From contig JBIKUD010000005.1 in assembly GCA_044347745.1 (NCBI GenBank), forward strand, positions 1 to 64,000: DNA of 64,000 nucleotides, written 5' to 3'. The stretch's first letter is position 1. Each line of letters opens with the position of its first letter. Position numbers and translations under genes: made by a program. The notes beneath the pieces were generated by a model. It had not been told where the DNA came from, ran no database searches, and saw only the letters and a list, made by a program, of their open reading frames with translations. Below are positions 17,495 through 26,816 of the stretch, one piece after another. The stretch comes from JAIBBV01 sp044347745 (lineage in GTDB: Bacteria; Bdellovibrionota_C; UBA2361; JAFLCA01).

Positions 17495-18067
17495 ATGAAA
17501 AAAACTTGTTTTGTTCTTTTGGTGTCCCTGCTTGTGAGCGCCTGTGGGCGCTACGCTTCGCCAGTCCCTCCTGAGGCTATGGCTCCTGGGGCGGTCGTGG
17601 ACCTACAAGTGAAGGCACAAAATGACGGGCTGGAGCTTTCATGGAAGTCTCCACGCAATGATGTGCGCGGCCAAGAGCTTAAAAGCCTTGATGGCTATCG
17701 GGTCTACAAGGCATTGGTGGCAGAAGGGCAGGAAGCCAAGGCAGATCAGCTTCAGTTTAGTTTGCTTCGTACATTGAGCGACACGTCTGTTTCGACGCTA
17801 GAGAATAAGAAAAAGGAACTAAGAGCGGCCGGAAAACCCAGCCGCAAAGCTTCAATCGATGCTGCGTTAATGCAGTTTGCACTTAAAGATTCTGAGCTTC
17901 AGTCTGGCTCTCGTTATCTTTACAAAGTGGTTCCCGTAAATCAGGGCGGCCTTGAAGGTGAGCGCTATTCGCTGGTGCAAGTGGTCTGGAGCGGAGCTCA
18001 GAGCCGTATTTTTATGGTCCCTCAAAGTAATTTGGACTCTTTGTTTGAAGGACAAGAGGAGTTTTAG
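17495..18067 (+). CDS. Outer-membrane-type lipoprotein with fibronectin-III-like domain
   Basis: ATG 17495 begins a lipoprotein signal peptide (MKKTCFVLLVSLLVSAC) with lipobox LVSAC. The long frame upstream overlaps rpoD and is not used. The mature part has VDLQVKAQNDGLELSWKSPR and LDGYRVYKAL, the pattern of a fibronectin type III strand set, interrupted by a charged helical segment (ENKKKELRAAGKPSRKA). Its stop TAG shares a base with the GTG of dapA, so the two are translationally coupled. Function is unknown. Confidence 0.75.
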   Translation: MKKTCFVLLVSLLVSACGRYASPVPPEAMAPGAVVDLQVKAQNDGLELSWKSPRNDVRGQELKSLDGYRVYKALVAEGQEAKADQLQFSLLRTLSDTSVSTLENKKKELRAAGKPSRKASIDAALMQFALKDSELQSGSRYLYKVVPVNQGGLEGERYSLVQVVWSGAQSRIFMVPQSNLDSLFEGQEEF

Positions 18068-18948
18068 TGTTCACGCTGGCGGGCGCATGGACTGCTTTGG
18101 TTACTCCGTTCAGCCGGGGTGGGGACGAGGTTGACTTTCAATCGCTCGAGAATCTGATTGAGCGCCAAATAGCAGCCGGTATTTCTGGTTTAGTTCCCTG
18201 CGGGTCGACTGGTGAAGGTGTTGCACTTTCTGACGCTGAGTACCAAGCGGTGGTGAGCTTTGTGGTGCGTCAGGCTCGTGGCCGTGTTCCCGTTATGGCA
18301 GGAGCAGGTGCAAGCGCTACAGCGCGCACTATCGAGCTTGCCCAGTGGGCGGAAAAGGCAGGCGCGGATGCCGTAATGGTGGTTGCGCCGCCCTACAATA
18401 AACCCAGTCAAGGTGGACTATTGGCGCATTATCGTGCAGTCAAAGCTGCTTGTGGATTGCCGCTGGTGCCTTACAATATTCCGGGACGATCTGTCGTGTC
18501 CATTTCAGCTGAAACCCTGGCCACTTTATGGTCGGAAGGCACCATTGCGGGAGTTAAGGATTCGAGTGCATCCATATCGTTTGCGCTTGAGGTGATAGAG
18601 TTGACGCAGCAGAAGTTGCCACTTGTTTCTGGTGAGGACGGATTAATTCATCCGTTAATGGCATGCGGCGGCCAAGGTGTGGTTTCCGTTATATCTAATT
18701 TGCTTCCTGAAAGAGTGTGTGAACTTGTGCGGGCGGCCGCGCAGCACAAATGGGCTCTTAGTTTAGAGGCGCAAGTGCGTCTTTTGCCTTGGGTAAAAGC
18801 GGAGTTCCATGAAACGAATCCGATACCCATTAAAGCGGCCTTAGCTGATCAGGGTCTGATCGCAAACTCGACAGTACGATTGCCCTTAACCGATGCACAG
18901 CCAGCTACTCGAGCGCTTTTTCGTCGTCTACTAGATCAAGGTTTATGA
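18067..18948 (+). CDS. dapA: 4-hydroxy-tetrahydrodipicolinate synthase
   Basis: DapA condenses pyruvate with aspartate semialdehyde on the lysine/diaminopimelate pathway. The Schiff-base Lys is K164 in AGVKDSS, the catalytic Tyr is Y136 in VPYNIPGRS, and the hydroxyl-relay motif is CGSTGEG (residues 45-51). The TIM-barrel length (293) is typical. The GTG start is preceded by GAGGAG and overlaps the lipoprotein stop by one base. The end overlaps dapB by 4 bases (ATGA). Confidence 0.96.
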   Translation: MFTLAGAWTALVTPFSRGGDEVDFQSLENLIERQIAAGISGLVPCGSTGEGVALSDAEYQAVVSFVVRQARGRVPVMAGAGASATARTIELAQWAEKAGADAVMVVAPPYNKPSQGGLLAHYRAVKAACGLPLVPYNIPGRSVVSISAETLATLWSEGTIAGVKDSSASISFALEVIELTQQKLPLVSGEDGLIHPLMACGGQGVVSVISNLLPERVCELVRAAAQHKWALSLEAQVRLLPWVKAEFHETNPIPIKAALADQGLIANSTVRLPLTDAQPATRALFRRLLDQGL

Positions 18949-19697
18949 AAAAACTTGTTGGGCTATCAGGCGCCAGCGGACGCATGGGGGCTGAGATTCA
19001 GCGGGTGCTACAATCAGCTACAGGATTGGAGTTGGCCGTCTTGTTGTGTCGAGAAAACTCAGCAAAATGTGGGGCACTGGGCGAAGGGGGGACCCAACTT
19101 CGATACTCTGCGTTTGGACAGAATCTCCAAAAAGTGGATGGTTGGATAGATTTTTCAACCCCGAGCAACTCTTTGCGAGTACTTGAACATTGCATCGAAA
19201 AAAAACTGCCTTTGGTGTTGGGAGCGACCCCCTATACGCCAGAAGATTTGGCTCGAATTTCCGCTGCATCATTAAAAATTCCTGTGTTCCAAGCTGCTAA
19301 TTTTTCTTATGGAGTGGCGGTGCTTCGTGATTTGGTAGTCAAAGCTGCGCAATTGCTTGGCCCTTCATTCGATGTGCATCTAAGCGAAGCACATCACCGG
19401 GCAAAAAAAGATGCGCCGTCGGGCACTGCGCTGCTTCTCCGTAACGATTTAGAGCAAAAAGCAGGTCGAGAAATGGTTCCTTGTACTAGTCTCCGTGGAG
19501 GAGACATAATCGGGGAGCACTGTGTGCATTTTTCAGGGCCGGGCGAGCGAATTGAGCTTACGCATCGCGCCACTCAGCGCAGTTTGTTTGCTATCGGCGC
19601 AGTGCGGGCTTTTGAGTGGCTACTTGGGCAACCGGCAGGTCTCTATGCAATGGAAGATTTGATTCTTGGAAGCGCACTTAAGGACCTTTCCAAATAA
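18945..19697 (+). CDS. dapB: 4-hydroxy-tetrahydrodipicolinate reductase
   Basis: This NAD(P)H-dependent enzyme carries out the next step after DapA. The N-terminal Rossmann loop is LSGASGRMGAEI, and the family signature EAHHRAKKDAPSGTAL holds the catalytic His pair and Lys. Length (250) is slightly short, as in several non-enteric DapB. It is cotranscribed with the lipoprotein and dapA through overlapping starts. Confidence 0.95.
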   Translation: MKKLVGLSGASGRMGAEIQRVLQSATGLELAVLLCRENSAKCGALGEGGTQLRYSAFGQNLQKVDGWIDFSTPSNSLRVLEHCIEKKLPLVLGATPYTPEDLARISAASLKIPVFQAANFSYGVAVLRDLVVKAAQLLGPSFDVHLSEAHHRAKKDAPSGTALLLRNDLEQKAGREMVPCTSLRGGDIIGEHCVHFSGPGERIELTHRATQRSLFAIGAVRAFEWLLGQPAGLYAMEDLILGSALKDLSK

Positions 19698-19744
19698 TTG
19701 ATGATTGCGTTGCACATATTGACTTGTTATAAGCCTCTTAGATT

Positions 19745-19760
19745 GATAGAACACGTTATC
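19745..19760. promoter_or_regulatory. Possible operator dyad upstream of the IclR-type regulator
   Basis: GATAGAACACGTTATC is an imperfect dyad (GAT..AAC / GTT..ATC) about 90 bases before the regulator start. IclR proteins often bind palindromes near their own promoter. The match is weak and the assignment is inference. Confidence 0.25.
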
Positions 19761-19851
19761 GAAATGTAAGGTTTTGAAACTGTTCGTTATTTGGGGCTCA
19801 ATTGAGTGCGTTTCAAACGAGTCTAATCCGCTTACTTTAAAGGCATCCTTT

Positions 19852-20676
19852 ATGGTTAAAAGAGAAAAAGCAAACTACCTCATCCAGTCTGTATCCCACG
19901 CGATTGACGTGCTCGAGGAGTTTTGTGGAACCAGCGCCGAAGTCGGCGTAACCGAGCTTTCAAAGCGGCTAAAGCTTCATAAAAATAATGTATTCCGCTT
20001 GCTTGCAACGCTCGAGCTGCGAGGTTTTGTTGAGCAAAATCACGATAGCGAAAACTATCGATTAGGACCCAAGGCGTTGCAGCTTGGTCAAGCGTACGTG
20101 CAGCACAGTTCTCTCGTCGCTCGCGCTGTCCCAATTTTGAAAAACCTTTCTGATAAAATTGGTGAGACCGTTAGTTTGGCGGTGCTGCAGAACGGAGTGG
20201 TTCAATATCCCGTAAGCATCGAATCGAAGCGTCCCGTGAAGGTTGCTCCGCGTATGGCAATTTCATTTCCTGCTAAAGTTAATGCGGCAGGTCGATTACT
20301 TACTGCGCAGCTTCCAGATGCGGTTTTGGCAGAATTACTAGCCACGAATACTCCTCAAGACGCAGCTATCAAGAATCAGTTGAGTGAATTGAGAAGTAGC
20401 GGTCAATTAATTGATAGGGGTGCGACTGAAGCCGATGTTATCTCTATCTGTCGCTTGGTGCGTGGATCTCGCGGTGATGTAGTCGGTGCCGTCGAGGTTC
20501 TCATTCCGCAGTATCGTGCAAAAATCGAGGGAGTTATGCCTTCGATTGACGAGGCTGTTTCGGCTTTATCAGCAGCAATGGGCGCCGGCAGAAATAATAA
20601 TGGTGGACTCGCTTCCTCCATGGAAAAAGAAGTTTCGCGCTCGGGGCTCGATGAGCGTCCGACACGGGCTGAATAA
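19852..20676 (+). CDS. IclR-family transcriptional regulator
   Basis: The N-terminal winged helix (SVSHAIDVLEEF, VTELSKRLKLHKNNVFRLLA, RGFVEQ) is followed by the IclR effector domain (NYRLGPKALQLGQ, IGETVSLAVLQNG, AISFPAKVNAAGRLL). ATG 19852 was chosen because AAAGG lies at 19839-19843. The open frame begins earlier at 19774 without support. The C-terminal ~30 residues (GRNNNGGLASSMEKEVSRSG...) are low-complexity and untypical. A strong terminator follows. The adjacent acyl-CoA dehydrogenase gene is a plausible target. Confidence 0.88.
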   Translation: MVKREKANYLIQSVSHAIDVLEEFCGTSAEVGVTELSKRLKLHKNNVFRLLATLELRGFVEQNHDSENYRLGPKALQLGQAYVQHSSLVARAVPILKNLSDKIGETVSLAVLQNGVVQYPVSIESKRPVKVAPRMAISFPAKVNAAGRLLTAQLPDAVLAELLATNTPQDAAIKNQLSELRSSGQLIDRGATEADVISICRLVRGSRGDVVGAVEVLIPQYRAKIEGVMPSIDEAVSALSAAMGAGRNNNGGLASSMEKEVSRSGLDERPTRAE

Positions 20677-20698
20677 GCGCGCGCATTTTTAGTGCATA

Positions 20699-20740
20699 TT
20701 GCGGCGCATGCAGTAAAAGCTGTGTGCGCCGCAATTTTTT
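20699..20740 (+). terminator. Strong intrinsic terminator after the IclR gene
   Basis: TTGCGGCGCA (20699-20708) pairs perfectly with TGCGCCGCAA (20725-20734), with additional CAG/CTG pairing inside, and is followed directly by TTTTTT (20735-20740). Confidence 0.92.
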
Positions 20741-20863
20741 GTGAATAAGATTTTCCCTCCGGGGGTAGCAAATTCCAAAAATACTTGAATCAATCGAAGC
20801 GTAAAAATCGAATTGTAAAAGCAAGCATTTTTGAAATTTACTATACGTGGATCGACCTAGAAG

Positions 20864-22027
20864 ATGGTAACAAAAAATGCTCAGTTTGGTCTGACCGAAG
20901 AACAGCGGCAGTTGCAGCAATTAGCGCGCGATTTTGCGCAAGGAGAAATTGCGCCAGTAGCTGCCCACTTCGATAAAGTCGCGGAATTTCCCAGGGATAT
21001 TATTAAAAAAGCGCATGCCTTGGGATTGCTCAATCTCATTCAGCCTGCTGAGTGTTCGGCGTCAGGTCTGGGGTTGTTCGACGCGTGTCTGGTTATCGAA
21101 GAGTTGGCTGCCGCATGTTCAGGGTTTGCCACCTCGATGGTGGCGAATGATTTGGCATTAACTCCGATTCGGGTGGGAGGCACACCAGAGCAGCATCAGA
21201 AATTTATCACTCCTATTGCAAAAAGCGGGGCCTCAGTATCGTTTTGCTTAACCGAGCCGGGGGCTGGTTCCGATGCTGGCGGATTAAGCACTCAGGCTGC
21301 TCGGGATGGCGACTATTATGTGCTTAATGGCGCAAAGCAATGGATTACAAACGGCGGGGTTGCTGCGCAGTACACCGTTTTTGCTACACTTGATAAAGCA
21401 AAAAAACACAAAGGTATTTGCTGTTTTGTGGTGCCTGCTGACACGCCCGGCATTAGCCGTGGTTCGCATGAAGATAAAATGGGACAGCGCTGCTCGGATA
21501 CCGTGGCGCTTAATTTTGAAAACGTGCGCATCCCAGCCTCGCATTTGATTGGCAAAGAGGGCGAGGGGTTTAAAATTGCGATGCAGACGCTCGATCTGAG
21601 TCGCCCCATGACCGCAATTATAGCGGTTGGGATTGCGCGAAGCGCTTTTGAACACTCTATACGATACGCCCAAGAGCGTAAGCAGTTTGGAAAGTCGATT
21701 GCTCAGTTTCAGGCCATCCAGTTTATGTTGGCTGACATGTATACTGCCATTGAAAGTGCACGACTTTTAACGCAGCGTTCTGCGCTGCTGCTTGATGCGG
21801 GACATTCTGCAAGTCTTGAGTCAAGTATGGCGAAACGCATTGCCGCCGATATGGCTATGGAGGTTACCACCGATGCAGTGCAAATATTTGGTGGATACGG
21901 GTATACAAAAGAGTATCCTGTAGAAAAACTGATGCGAGATGCCAAGCTGATGCAGATTTATGAGGGAACAAGTCAAATTCAACGAATAGTAATTGCAAAA
22001 GAACTCTTGGAGTCTGCGGGCAACTAA
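20864..22027 (+). CDS. Acyl-CoA dehydrogenase (short/medium-chain type)
   Basis: The 387-residue flavoenzyme introduces the trans-2 double bond in acyl-CoA and passes electrons to ETF. Family signatures are SFCLTEPGAGSDAGGL, YVLNGAKQWITNGG and RKQFGKSIAQFQAIQF. The catalytic Glu is in MQIYEGTSQIQR near the C-terminus, the position used by short/medium-chain enzymes. It follows the IclR regulator beyond a terminator and precedes an HPt gene by a few bases. Chain length preference cannot be read from sequence. Confidence 0.95.
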   Translation: MVTKNAQFGLTEEQRQLQQLARDFAQGEIAPVAAHFDKVAEFPRDIIKKAHALGLLNLIQPAECSASGLGLFDACLVIEELAAACSGFATSMVANDLALTPIRVGGTPEQHQKFITPIAKSGASVSFCLTEPGAGSDAGGLSTQAARDGDYYVLNGAKQWITNGGVAAQYTVFATLDKAKKHKGICCFVVPADTPGISRGSHEDKMGQRCSDTVALNFENVRIPASHLIGKEGEGFKIAMQTLDLSRPMTAIIAVGIARSAFEHSIRYAQERKQFGKSIAQFQAIQFMLADMYTAIESARLLTQRSALLLDAGHSASLESSMAKRIAADMAMEVTTDAVQIFGGYGYTKEYPVEKLMRDAKLMQIYEGTSQIQRIVIAKELLESAGN

Positions 22028-22053
22028 CCGTACCAAAGGAGTTGGGAGAACAT

Positions 22054-22395
22054 ATGACAAATCCAGTATTTGACAAAGCCGGTGCTCTTGAGCGGGTTGA
22101 TAACGATTGGGACCTTCTTGAAGAGCTGGTTTCTCTCTTTTTTCAAGAATATCCCCAGCAATTAGCTGACCTGCACGCGGCGCTTAACGCTAGTGAAGCT
22201 GAGCGATTTAAGCGCGTGGCGCACACCGTCAAAGGTGCTGCCGGTAATGTGGGAGCAATGCACGTTTTTGATTTGGCTTTGAGACTCGAAATAAGCGCTG
22301 GAGCAAATGCGCTTGGGGAAGCACGTACGCTGCTGCCCCAGTTTGAGGCAGCGGTCGTTGATTTTAAGCGCATCTTTGATGCTGCCGTGCGCTAA
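22054..22395 (+). CDS. Histidine-containing phosphotransfer (HPt) protein
   Basis: The 113-residue all-helical protein carries the HPt motif VAHTVKGAAGNVGA with the phospho-acceptor at H57. It would shuttle phosphate between a hybrid kinase and a response regulator. ATG 22054 was preferred (GGGAG just upstream) over the in-frame TTG at 22042. No kinase is adjacent. A hybrid kinase with a receiver lies at the right end of the window, but a link is speculative. Confidence 0.88.
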   Translation: MTNPVFDKAGALERVDNDWDLLEELVSLFFQEYPQQLADLHAALNASEAERFKRVAHTVKGAAGNVGAMHVFDLALRLEISAGANALGEARTLLPQFEAAVVDFKRIFDAAVR

Positions 22396-22442
22396 TTTAG
22401 GACGGTTAGGGCCTCGTCTCTCTAAAAGAAAAGGGTTCAATT

Positions 22443-23126
22443 GTGACAGAGCTTCTGCGTGCAGAACAGCTTGGGCATTTCTATCAAGATGGGTCTCTCC
22501 GAACACAGGTGCTTTCTCAGCAGAGTTTTCAGATTGCCCCGGGCGAATTTGTAGGGCTACGCGGCCCCTCAGGGAGTGGCAAGAGTACACTGCTGAATAT
22601 TCTCGGACTTGTGCTCTTGCCGAGCCAAGGTTCCTATTTTTTTGAGGGACAAAATACCAATACGCTCACTGAATGTGAACGTGCAGCCATTCGCCGCATC
22701 AAGATGGGGTTTGTATTTCAGCATTTCTGTTTGCTGCAAGGACTTACTGCCATCGAGAACGTGCAAGTGACTGCCCTGCTCTCCGGGAGAAGCAAGGCCG
22801 AAGCAAGGCAGCGCTCAGCTGAACTTTTGAATCAAGCTGGGCTTTCACGTCAGGTGAATCAGATGCCGGGTACCTTATCAGGTGGTGAGCAGCAGCGTGT
22901 TGCGGTTTGCAGAGCTTTAATTCATCAACCGAAGCTGCTTTTAGCTGACGAACCAACAGGAAGTTTAGATGCAGAATCGAGTCGCATCGTGCTTGAGATG
23001 CTTGAGGGCGCGCGGAAGCAGGGGGTAGCTGTTTTAATGGCCTCACATAGCGATCGGGCCTTACGCGCATGCAGTCGAGTCCTTGAACTGAGTCAGATAG
23101 AGAACCCACGGTCCATGCATGCGTAA
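22443..23126 (+). CDS. ABC transporter ATPase, LolD/AttE-like
   Basis: The 227-residue protein has Walker A GPSGSGKSTLLN, Q-loop FVFQHFCLL, signature LSGGEQQRVAVCRAL and Walker B LLLADEPTGSLD. It belongs to the MacB/LolD/FtsE subclass that powers mechanotransmission rather than import. The GTG start is at 22443 and the gene overlaps the permease by 8 bases. Together with the permease and the AttH-like protein it forms an AttEFGH-like set. Confidence 0.92.
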   Translation: MTELLRAEQLGHFYQDGSLRTQVLSQQSFQIAPGEFVGLRGPSGSGKSTLLNILGLVLLPSQGSYFFEGQNTNTLTECERAAIRRIKMGFVFQHFCLLQGLTAIENVQVTALLSGRSKAEARQRSAELLNQAGLSRQVNQMPGTLSGGEQQRVAVCRALIHQPKLLLADEPTGSLDAESSRIVLEMLEGARKQGVAVLMASHSDRALRACSRVLELSQIENPRSMHA

Positions 23127-25596
23127 TCTTCAAGTGCTCGTATGGATTTGGTGCCGATTTAGCCTGAGATTTTTGCTCGCCCATTGGCATCGAAATGTGG
23201 CCGTCCTTGGGTTTTTGGCTCTCATTGCCGCAGCACTGAGTGGCATTTGGCGCGCAGCTGGCGCCAGTGTGAATTCATTTACTGACTCGATGGAGTCTCT
23301 GACGAAAACCCAAACTATCGAATTTTTTTTTGAGGGGGAGACTCTGCCTGAAAAGCTGTTTGCCCCATTGCTTAAAAATTACGAAGGGGATTATCAGCTT
23401 ATTCCGCTTCTCGAGATTGCAGCTGAATTTGAGTTTGATGGGCGAAGAGAGCCGGTACGAATTTTAGGCACCGTGCTTCCTCCCGCAGCTGGGATGGCCC
23501 AAGGGCAGGTTTTCGTCAGTAAAGATCTTATTTCGAGGTCAGGGGATGGACCGGCAACGCTTGCCTTTGCAGGGCGCATTATTCCGGTAGGGATTAAGCC
23601 CTACTCTAGGGAGCTTGAGTTGCTGTCGTCCGGAGATTCGCGAGTTATTTTTTGGCCGCTCCAAGATCTGCAACAGCAAGCGAGTATGTTAGGTCAGCTG
23701 AGCTCTATTAAAGTGCGAGGTGCCCAAGAGTTTTTAAGCGGCCTTGCCGCGCACCTAAAAGCAGAGGTTCCGCAGTTACAGGTGCTTGAAAGCTCTTTAC
23801 AATCGCGCCTATCAGAAAAGTTGGTTCAGGCTTACCGAAAAAATTTGCAAATTGTTGGCCTTATGGCGCTCTTGGTCGCTCTTGTATTGGTCTTTAATCT
23901 GGCCCAGATGGCTCTCATGGGTCGAGAGAGAGACTTTGCATATTTAAGTTTGGTTGGACTTAGCCCCCGCAGCCTTATGGTGCTGGTGCTGGCGGAGATT
24001 GGCGCGCTTGCCGCTTTAGGTGCATTTCTCGGCTTGGTGCTCGGACAGCCGCTGAGCGATTGGATGCTGGCGCTGGCGCAGAGCACCGCTGAAACTCTCT
24101 ACCAACAAAAATTAGTCCCACACTCTGAATGGCTCGGCTTCGTATTTGCCGGGCTTACTTTGGTATTGGCTTGTCTGGCGGTAACGTTGATACCAGCACG
24201 TCAAGCCGCAAGGCAGCGCACTGGATTTGGATTGGCACAGACAGCATCTTCAGAATTTAGTCGCCAAAATTACGGATTTGGTTATGGTGTGAGCTGCCTC
24301 ATTTTTGCATGTTGTGCCGGGATTGCAGCTGCTTTCGCCTATACCCAGGAGCTTCTCTTTCTTGCATACCTTGCTGCTTTTGGAGTCGTTGCCACTTTTT
24401 TTTGTGGCACCGCATTTTTGTGCGCAGTCTGGGTGCGGATAGCTGACTCCAAAATGCAATACGCTGGGATGCACCTCTTGCTGGCGCTGTCTGGAATTCG
24501 CGGCACTTTCAGCTTGAATCAGATAAGCGCCGCAGCCTTGGCCTTTGCCTTGAGTCTTGCCGTGGGGCTTGGAGTAATGGTTGAGAGCTTCAAAATTACA
24601 TTAGAGCGCTGGATAGAACATACGTTTCAAGCTGACGTATACATTAAAGCTGAGCAAAAAAATTTATTCAGACCAGATTATTTACCTTCGGAACTTTATC
24701 CTGCCTTACGGGTTCTGCCAGAGACTTTGTCGATTTCTCGTTATTCAGCCAAGCTTGTCGAACTTTCGAATACTGCCGTGTTGATGGGGGCCACTGATTT
24801 TGATATCGGCGACAAACATGGGCAATATCGCTTGATAGATGGCAGTTTGTCCGAGGTGATTGCGAGTAAAGGATTAGCGGTAGGGGTCTCTGAGCCAGCC
24901 GCAAAACGTTTGCGGCTTCGCATTGGTAGCTCGATAACATTTCTGGGGCCTCAGACCCGAGTAGCGGCGATCTTTAGAGATTATAGCTCCGAGCAAGGCA
25001 TGATACTTATGCACTACCCAGACTATGAGAGGCTCTTCGGTGAGTTGCCCGCCATTAGTCTTGGAGTGTATGGAAGGACCCCACAAGCTGTTCAATCAAT
25101 TTTGGATGCGCTCAACTCGAAATCGTGGACAAAGACATTTAAGGCTACGCGTAGTGATGAATTACGACAGCTTGTGAGGCGCATTTTTACAGAGACTTTT
25201 AGAATTACGAGCCTTATCGAGATAGTGGTCCTCGCCATGTGTATGCTCGGACTATTTTCAAGCTCTATTCAACGCCTCTGGCAGCGTCGAACTGAGCTTC
25301 AGATTCTTCAAAAGTTAGGAAGTACCCCCGCTATGCTAAAAAGCTCCTTTTTACTCGAAACGCTTTTACTCCTCCTTCCGTCTCTAGTGGGAGGCGTGCT
25401 TGGGGGGTGTGTGTTGGCGGCGGTCTTGGTGTATCTCATAAATCCACTTTCCTTTGGATGGACCATAGATTGGGAACTCTCCTTTGCGGTTTTGGCTAGG
25501 AACGCTGGTGCCTATGTAATGTGCGGAATTTTAGTGAGCGCGATTGCGATGCACTTTACCCGCACTACCAAAAAAATGCGCTCAGATAGTGAGTAA
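23119..25596 (+). CDS. FtsX-like permease, two FtsX domains in one chain (AttF+AttG / LolCE-like)
   Basis: The 825-residue protein starts with a signal-anchor helix (HRNVAVLGFLALIAAALSGI), has a periplasmic MacB-PCD-like domain, then a first FtsX core (about residues 250-370, GLMALLVALVLVFNLAQMAL; GAFLGLVLGQPL), a second helix-rich block, a second periplasmic domain and a second FtsX core near the C-terminus (SLIEIVVLAMCMLGLFSSSI). In typical AttEFGH operons the permease function is split between two genes. Here it is one polypeptide with a YbbP-like layout. Role is probably lipid, lipoprotein or metabolite handling at the envelope. Confidence 0.85.
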   Translation: MRNLQVLVWIWCRFSLRFLLAHWHRNVAVLGFLALIAAALSGIWRAAGASVNSFTDSMESLTKTQTIEFFFEGETLPEKLFAPLLKNYEGDYQLIPLLEIAAEFEFDGRREPVRILGTVLPPAAGMAQGQVFVSKDLISRSGDGPATLAFAGRIIPVGIKPYSRELELLSSGDSRVIFWPLQDLQQQASMLGQLSSIKVRGAQEFLSGLAAHLKAEVPQLQVLESSLQSRLSEKLVQAYRKNLQIVGLMALLVALVLVFNLAQMALMGRERDFAYLSLVGLSPRSLMVLVLAEIGALAALGAFLGLVLGQPLSDWMLALAQSTAETLYQQKLVPHSEWLGFVFAGLTLVLACLAVTLIPARQAARQRTGFGLAQTASSEFSRQNYGFGYGVSCLIFACCAGIAAAFAYTQELLFLAYLAAFGVVATFFCGTAFLCAVWVRIADSKMQYAGMHLLLALSGIRGTFSLNQISAAALAFALSLAVGLGVMVESFKITLERWIEHTFQADVYIKAEQKNLFRPDYLPSELYPALRVLPETLSISRYSAKLVELSNTAVLMGATDFDIGDKHGQYRLIDGSLSEVIASKGLAVGVSEPAAKRLRLRIGSSITFLGPQTRVAAIFRDYSSEQGMILMHYPDYERLFGELPAISLGVYGRTPQAVQSILDALNSKSWTKTFKATRSDELRQLVRRIFTETFRITSLIEIVVLAMCMLGLFSSSIQRLWQRRTELQILQKLGSTPAMLKSSFLLETLLLLLPSLVGGVLGGCVLAAVLVYLINPLSFGWTIDWELSFAVLARNAGAYVMCGILVSAIAMHFTRTTKKMRSDSE

Positions 25597-25627
25597 TGCG
25601 TATCAACTCGGAAAAGGAAATTTTTAA

Positions 25628-26749
25628 GTGAGACGGTTTGTGAGGCGCATACGGAATAACAAAATAGGTAGCTTCTTTAGGTGTGCATTCTGCATTATTT
25701 TCTTTTTAGCTGTGGGGGCCCGTGCTGAGGAGCACTTCGCCCATGCAAGTCCTCAGCGTAAATTGGTTTTTCCTGATGACCACGGCGCCCACCCCCGTTT
25801 TCAGACTGAATGGTGGTATTATACCGGACACCTTCAGATTGAAGGCAGCAATCAAACACTCCCAGAGTTTGGATATCAGCTTACTTTTTTTAGAAGAGCC
25901 GGGCATCCGCACGCAGAACTACTCTCCTGGGACCAGCACTATATGGCCCACGCGGCTCTTAGTGATCATCGAACCAGTACATTTTATGCTTCGAAGCGGC
26001 AGGCAAGCGGTGGGCTTGAGGTCGCTGGCGCGCAAGAGAAAAATTTAAATGTCTGGATTCAGGGTTGGGAGGCAAAACGCTTAGACTCAGTTCATCGTTT
26101 GCAGGCACGATATGAGACTCAAGGCACCCAAATCGAACTTCAGCTCGATTTGGAGGAGCTCACGCAAGCAGTGTTGCATGGCGCAGGTGGGTACAGCAAA
26201 AAAGGCGCCTGCGCCACTTGTGCGTCGCATTATTATAGTTTTCCCGGAATGAAAACCAAAGGTGTGGTAAAAGTTGGGCAAGAAGAATTTCGAGTGAGTG
26301 GATTATCTTGGATGGACCACGAGTTTATGAGTTCAGCCCTTGATGCTGACCAAGTGGGTTGGGATTGGTTTGCATTTATGAATTCTAAAGGGTTTTCTCT
26401 GATGCTCTTTGCCTTACGCACGGCAAATGGTGATTGGTCTTTTAGCTCTGGCACTATAACATCCGAGGGGCATTCTGAAACGCTGACTCCAAAAATGGGC
26501 CAAATTAAAACCCTGCGCACCTGGAGAAGTCCAGTCAGCGGAGCGCTGTATCCGAGTCGCTGGCGTATAGAATTGCCGGAGAAAAATATATCCTTTGAGG
26601 CGGAGCCGCGATTTGCTGCCCAGGAGCATGTCACCAAAGAGAGCGATGGAATAGCGTACTGGGAGGGGGCTCTTTCTACGAGCCAGTCTGGTCTTATGGG
26701 CTATGCGGAATTAACGGGTTACGCTAAGGAATTGAAGCAAGATTTTTGA
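25628..26749 (+). CDS. AttH/CrtC-like secreted lipocalin-family protein
   Basis: The GTG start follows AAGGAAA at 25614-25620. A cleavable signal peptide is present (FFRCAFCIIFFLAVGARA). The mature protein has the AttH/carotenoid 1,2-hydratase hallmarks HPRFQTEWWYYTGHL, FGYQLTFFRR, YYSFPGMKTKGVVKV and SWMDHEFMSS, with two lipocalin-like barrels expected. The family includes putative hydratases and esterases encoded beside LolCDE-like ABC genes, exactly as here. The substrate is unknown and no carotenoid genes are nearby. Confidence 0.85.
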   Translation: MRRFVRRIRNNKIGSFFRCAFCIIFFLAVGARAEEHFAHASPQRKLVFPDDHGAHPRFQTEWWYYTGHLQIEGSNQTLPEFGYQLTFFRRAGHPHAELLSWDQHYMAHAALSDHRTSTFYASKRQASGGLEVAGAQEKNLNVWIQGWEAKRLDSVHRLQARYETQGTQIELQLDLEELTQAVLHGAGGYSKKGACATCASHYYSFPGMKTKGVVKVGQEEFRVSGLSWMDHEFMSSALDADQVGWDWFAFMNSKGFSLMLFALRTANGDWSFSSGTITSEGHSETLTPKMGQIKTLRTWRSPVSGALYPSRWRIELPEKNISFEAEPRFAAQEHVTKESDGIAYWEGALSTSQSGLMGYAELTGYAKELKQDF

Positions 26750-26816
26750 GTTCGTCGGGAAAAACCAAAAAACACCTTAATTTAAATTCACCCGCAAGTG
26801 CTCATTCCATCAGATA

